Assembly: GCA_964399165.1 (NCBI GenBank) | Contig: CAYNPO010000011.1 | Span: 1-64,000, forward strand | Origin: UBA6144 sp964399165 | GTDB lineage: Bacteria > Bdellovibrionota > Bacteriovoracia > Bacteriovoracales > Bacteriovoracaceae | Direction: 5' to 3' | Length of the DNA: 64,000 bases | Shown here: one piece after another, positions 60,664-64,000 of the stretch | Layout: every line of letters begins with the position of its first letter | How positions within the stretch are numbered: the stretch's first letter is position 1 | Position numbers and translations under genes: made by a program | The notes under the pieces: generated by a model | What the model was told of the DNA's origin: nothing | The model's database searches: none | The model's input: the letters and a program-made list of their open reading frames with translations, nothing else

Positions 60664-61710
60664 ATGGACGACAAAAACTCCGTATGGGCGCTCTTGAAGG
60701 ACCTCGGGAAGAAGGCGGGTGTGACTGAAGTCATCATCAACAACCCTCACAACGTGTTCGTGGAGCACCAAGGTACGTTGGTGAAGCTCAATGCCCAGCT
60801 CAAGCCTGCCGACCTGGAAGCTTTCGCCCAAGACGTGGCCGCCCACAACCACAAATCCTTCGGCCCCGAGCATCCCTTGCTCGACGGCACCCTGCCGGAC
60901 GGCAGCCGCATCAACATCGTCGCCCGGGAGTACGCGGGGGATGCCCCGGCCATCACCATCCGCCGCCACCTGAAGAACCTCAAAACCTTCGATGCCTCCC
61001 CCGGCCTATTCGGCTTGGACGGCCGTTGGGTGGAGGTACTCAAGGCCATGGTGGCGGCGCGAACGAATATCGTGGTCTCCGGCGGCACGGGCGTGGGGAA
61101 GACGACCTTCCTCAACATGCTCCTGCAGGAAATCGATCCCATGCAAAGGGTGGTGACCATCGAGGACACCAAGGAACTCCACTTCCAGCTTCCCAACGTC
61201 GTCCGGCTGGAGACCCGGAACAGCAGCTTCACCGGTGGCGTGGCCCTTACGGCGCGAGATTTGGTGAAGAATACCCTGCGCATGCGGCCCGATCGCATCA
61301 TCGTGGGAGAGGTGCGGGGTGGGGAAGTCTTTGACCTCCTGCAGGCCATGAACACCGGCCATGACGGCTCCATGGCGAGTGTGCATGCCAACTCGCCCGG
61401 CGAGTGCTTGGGACGGTTGGAAAATCTCTACCTCCTCGCTGGTTACGACGTCCCCCTGAGGGCGATCCGCCAGCAAGTGGGGACCGCTGTAAACTTCGTC
61501 GTGCAGCTCAAGCGCGGTCGGGACGGCGAGCGGAAGGTGGCCCAGATCACTGAACTCGCCGGCTTCGAAGGGGAACGGGTGCTCATGCAGGATTTGGGCG
61601 TGGCCAAGGACGGGCACCTGCAGTTCACCGGCATGGTCCCTAAATGCATGGGCAAGTTGGTGGAGGCGGGGCTTCCCGCGGACTTCTTCTCCGGCGTCTT
61701 AGGTAGATAA
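60664..61710 (+). CDS. cpaF: CpaF/TadA-type secretion ATPase
   Basis: 348 residues: the N-terminal domain (ITIRRHLKNL) and a RecA-like motor with Walker A SGGTGVGKTT (139-148), Asp box IEDTKEL, Walker B RPDRIIVGEVRGGE and the His box GSMASVHANSPGE. These power Flp/Tad pilus assembly or related secretion. No other tad genes (tadB, tadC, rcpA) are adjacent, so it is a stand-alone copy. The long N-terminal extension of canonical CpaF is absent. Confidence 0.9.
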   Translation: MDDKNSVWALLKDLGKKAGVTEVIINNPHNVFVEHQGTLVKLNAQLKPADLEAFAQDVAAHNHKSFGPEHPLLDGTLPDGSRINIVAREYAGDAPAITIRRHLKNLKTFDASPGLFGLDGRWVEVLKAMVAARTNIVVSGGTGVGKTTFLNMLLQEIDPMQRVVTIEDTKELHFQLPNVVRLETRNSSFTGGVALTARDLVKNTLRMRPDRIIVGEVRGGEVFDLLQAMNTGHDGSMASVHANSPGECLGRLENLYLLAGYDVPLRAIRQQVGTAVNFVVQLKRGRDGERKVAQITELAGFEGERVLMQDLGVAKDGHLQFTGMVPKCMGKLVEAGLPADFFSGVLGR

Positions 61711-61711
61711 T

Positions 61712-61745
61712 CCTTGGACGCATCCTCGGCGGAGCACGTCCAAGG
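61712..61745 (+). terminator. possible hairpin terminator after cpaF
   Basis: CCTTGGACG and CGTCCAAGG are perfect 9-bp arms separated by 16 bases, starting just after the cpaF stop. The loop is long and there is no T tract, so this is a weak call. Confidence 0.35.
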
Positions 61746-61777
61746 ACGTCCGCCGGGCGCTCGGTTAGCATGCTTCC

Positions 61778-62551
61778 ATGAGGCTTCCTCTGTGGCCCAC
61801 GCTGCTGGCGCTGGCCGCGTGCCGCTACACCTATTCCCCCTACACCGCCGAAGTGGCCGAGGTGGAGCTCAACCGCTCGGGGCTGGAGACCGTGCTGGCC
61901 CAGGAGCCGCCGGCGGGGACGACGTACAAGGTGGCCTTCGTCGCCGACACCCATAATTACTATGATGACCTGCGGGACTTGGTGAAGGCAGTGAATGGCC
62001 GCGGCCCTTATGCTTTCGTAGTGGTGGCCGGCGACGTCACCAACCTGGGGCTTCTGGATGAATTCCGCGCCACCCACCGGCTGCTGGCCAAACTCAAATT
62101 CCCTCACCTGGTGGTCGTGGGCAATCACGACTTGCTCTCCAACGGCGCCCGGGTTTACCGCCGCTTTTACGGGCCCTCACGCATGGATTTCACCTATGGG
62201 GACACCCAGTTCGTTCTGTTCGACAACAACAACTGGGAATCCGGGGGAAACGTTCCCGACTTCGATTGGGTGAGTGACCGTTTGCGTGCGGGAAACGCCT
62301 CGCGCAAGGTATTGGTGGCCCACGTGTCTCCTGCCGACCAGGATCGCTTCAGCCCCCGCGCCATAGCCCGCTGGGAGGGAATGATGGCGGCTGAGGGGGT
62401 GGGCCACTTCGTGCACGGTCACGACCACAATCCGGCGGAGACGACGTTTGGCGGCGCCACTCGGTTGACCGTCGGCGCTCCTTCCAAAAGGGTCTACTTG
62501 GAGATGGACTTCACGCCCGGGGGGGTGTCCCATCGCCACGTGCGTTTTTAG
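61778..62551 (+). CDS. lipoprotein metallophosphoesterase
   Basis: 257 residues. Lipobox near the N-terminus (LLALAACRY) and the calcineurin-like set: VAFVADTHN, VVAGDVTNLG, VVGNHDLLS, VAHVSP and HGHDHNP, which bind two metal ions. It hydrolyses phosphoesters, here outside the cytoplasm; substrate unknown. The downstream envelope-protein gene starts 10 bases after its stop. Confidence 0.85.
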   Translation: MRLPLWPTLLALAACRYTYSPYTAEVAEVELNRSGLETVLAQEPPAGTTYKVAFVADTHNYYDDLRDLVKAVNGRGPYAFVVVAGDVTNLGLLDEFRATHRLLAKLKFPHLVVVGNHDLLSNGARVYRRFYGPSRMDFTYGDTQFVLFDNNNWESGGNVPDFDWVSDRLRAGNASRKVLVAHVSPADQDRFSPRAIARWEGMMAAEGVGHFVHGHDHNPAETTFGGATRLTVGAPSKRVYLEMDFTPGGVSHRHVRF

Positions 62552-62561
62552 GGCCTGCCTG

Positions 62562-63062
62562 GTGGCGGCCCTCCTGCCTTGCGCGGGCGCCGCAGCTTTC
62601 CTGGACCATGCGCACCTGCAATTCGCCGGCGAGGTGGGTTTTTTATCGGTGGGCACCGGCAAGGCGTTTTCCCGGTACACCGTGGGCGGAATGTACGGGC
62701 TGGTGCCCAAGGAGTTGGCGGGTGGGGAAACCATCGAGACGGTGGTGCTGAGGCAGACCTATCGGTTCTGGGACTGGCGGCGTTTCGTGTCGTATGTGGG
62801 CCTCAACGCCTATCATGTGCTGGGGTTGCGCTACGAATCCTCGCGCTACGGACGCGCCCCCAGAAGTTACTACCCGGTGAGTTCGGTCCGTGGTCTCCTT
62901 TCCCTGGGAGGGGAGGTGGCCACCAACGGGGAGCGTGACATCTCTTTTTATGCCGAGGCGGGGCTGAACGACATCTGGCTCACCAACTGGGCCGTCAATG
63001 GCGAGACGGTGAATCCCTTGGATCACGTCTCACTGGCCATGGGGTGGAAAAAACTATTTTAG
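62562..63062 (+). CDS. small envelope protein, 166 aa, start uncertain
   Basis: A GTG at 62562 gives a short hydrophobic leader (VAALLPCAGAAA); the frame is open further upstream, so a non-standard start is possible. The mature part has aromatic beta-strand patterns (SYVGLNAYHVLGLRYES, ISFYAEAGLNDIWLTNW) and ends KKLF, compatible with a small outer-membrane barrel. Not recognised. Overlaps the convergent gene by four bases. Confidence 0.6.
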   Translation: MAALLPCAGAAAFLDHAHLQFAGEVGFLSVGTGKAFSRYTVGGMYGLVPKELAGGETIETVVLRQTYRFWDWRRFVSYVGLNAYHVLGLRYESSRYGRAPRSYYPVSSVRGLLSLGGEVATNGERDISFYAEAGLNDIWLTNWAVNGETVNPLDHVSLAMGWKKLF

Positions 63063-63949
63063 AAAGCTTCGATCAGCGATAGGCGCAGGTACGTTGTGCG
63101 CTCTTTGCCGTCATAGTTGGAGTCGACGCCTTTGACGAAGTAATCCGCACGCTGATGGATCAGATCCAGCGCCGCCAACACGGAGGGAGAAACCACGCGT
63201 TTGAGGGCCAGGGCCAGCACGCTGCCGGTGCCCGATTGGATGGTCCGCGAGCCCATCGCCGATTCCAGCCGTTGGGTACCCCGGTACTCCACCCCCAGCC
63301 CCGGGACCACGTACCATTTCTCGCTCCATTGGTATTGCAATTGGAAGAGGAAGAGAGCATCCAAGTGGGGAGGTAAGCGGTAGACTACGCCCTCCGACTC
63401 GTTGTCTTCCCGCCCCTGCCCCATGCGCGTGAGGGTGAAGGCGGAACGGAATTCCCACCGGCCCTCACGGTGTCCATGAGAGGCCTCCACCACCATGGCG
63501 TCGCGTCCCTCAGACGAGTTGGCGTCCCGCGGCCCCACCTCACGCTCGTCCATGTGGGGTCGGTAGGCGAGGCGCAGGTCCAGGGGCCCTCGCGCAGGGG
63601 TGTCCTTGCGCAGCCGGAACAGCGCCCGCAGTTCCGGATCCCGGAAACCCTGGCTGGTGTAGCGCTTAGGTTGCGGCCCCCCGTAGCGAGGCCCCGCGTC
63701 CTTACCCTCCTGGTAGGCCACCATCACCCCAACATAGGCGTACTTTCCCAGTAAATGGTCGTAGGACAGGCCCGCGGCGGTGGCCGACGAACTGATGGAG
63801 CCGGTTTCCCCGAAGGTGGCGTCGGACTCGATGTTGGTGCGGCGATGCTCAAAGGACTGGGAGAGCACATGGGGCGTGCCGGGGAAGAAGTTCAGGCGCT
63901 CGATTTGCGCATGGGCCAGGGGAAGAAGGCAGAGCCAGAGGACGACCAT
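63059..63949 (-). CDS. outer-membrane beta-barrel protein, 296 aa
   Basis: Signal peptide MVVLWLCLLPLAHA, then alternating strands (YAYVGVMVAYQEG, PLDLRLAYRPHMD, LDALFLFQLQYQWSEKWYVV) and a C-terminal strand ending in phenylalanine (TYLRLSLIEAF), as expected for BAM-inserted barrels. Function unknown. No clear ribosome-binding site precedes the ATG at 63949. Confidence 0.7.
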   Translation of the reverse strand: MVVLWLCLLPLAHAQIERLNFFPGTPHVLSQSFEHRRTNIESDATFGETGSISSSATAAGLSYDHLLGKYAYVGVMVAYQEGKDAGPRYGGPQPKRYTSQGFRDPELRALFRLRKDTPARGPLDLRLAYRPHMDEREVGPRDANSSEGRDAMVVEASHGHREGRWEFRSAFTLTRMGQGREDNESEGVVYRLPPHLDALFLFQLQYQWSEKWYVVPGLGVEYRGTQRLESAMGSRTIQSGTGSVLALALKRVVSPSVLAALDLIHQRADYFVKGVDSNYDGKERTTYLRLSLIEAF

Positions 63950-64000
63950 GGGGGAGAGTCTACCGCGCTGTCTGTCCAGGGAAGTTGGACAATCACCCCA

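Overview
The window is about 64 kb of GC-rich, densely packed chromosomal DNA from a Gram-negative bacterium. Evidence for that lifestyle is the many signal-peptide proteins, several proteins ending in an outer-membrane beta-barrel signal, an apolipoprotein N-acyltransferase and lipoproteins. The long eukaryote-like IleS, the many small secreted proteins, the secreted metalloproteases and the stand-alone CpaF-type ATPase suggest a Bdellovibrionota- or delta-proteobacteria-like lineage. That placement is inference; no rRNA is present to settle it.

Layout. 1-2.6 kb: isocitrate dehydrogenase (cut by the window edge) and two secreted alpha/beta hydrolases. 2.6-6.1 kb: lower-GC secreted proteins ending at a terminator and a tRNA-Gly(GCC). 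6.3-12.6 kb: a leftward operon coding for a large CHASE3/GAF hybrid kinase, CheR, CheB and a second hybrid kinase, joined by ATGA overlaps. 12.7-16.4 kb: a degenerate HD-GYP-like protein, a KamA/EpmB-like radical SAM enzyme, a small membrane protein and a DEDD exonuclease. 16.5-19.2 kb: dihydrolipoyl dehydrogenase and a 2-oxo acid dehydrogenase E2. 19.2-28.5 kb: an accessory island of secreted proteins (two with HExxH motifs, one lysozyme-like) with duplicated edges: a second E2 3' end, a deleted outer-membrane-protein gene and an 80-bp repeat carrying remnants of a neighbouring gene. No integrase or transposase is visible. 28.8-48.3 kb: mostly chromosomal backbone (dimethylglycine-dehydrogenase-like enzyme, rarA, rpsU, metzincin lipoprotein, ileS, FecR-like protein, maf, HAD phosphatase) mixed with small secreted proteins.

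48.3-59.1 kb is the most notable region. It contains a YcaO protein, a B12-type radical SAM protein of the RiPP-maturation family, two PqqD-like (leader-recognition) proteins, two 2-oxoglutarate/Fe(II) oxygenase-like proteins, a GT4 glycosyltransferase, an Lnt-type acyltransferase, a polytopic membrane protein with paired histidine motifs, and an HTTM protein with a small partner. Between two of these genes lies a 60-codon ORF that looks like a precursor peptide. I interpret the region as an undescribed RiPP-like biosynthetic locus; the product cannot be read from the sequence.

59.1-64 kb: small unknown cytoplasmic proteins, CpaF-like ATPase, a metallophosphoesterase lipoprotein and two envelope proteins. 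Functional calls rest on motifs recognised by eye, without database searches.
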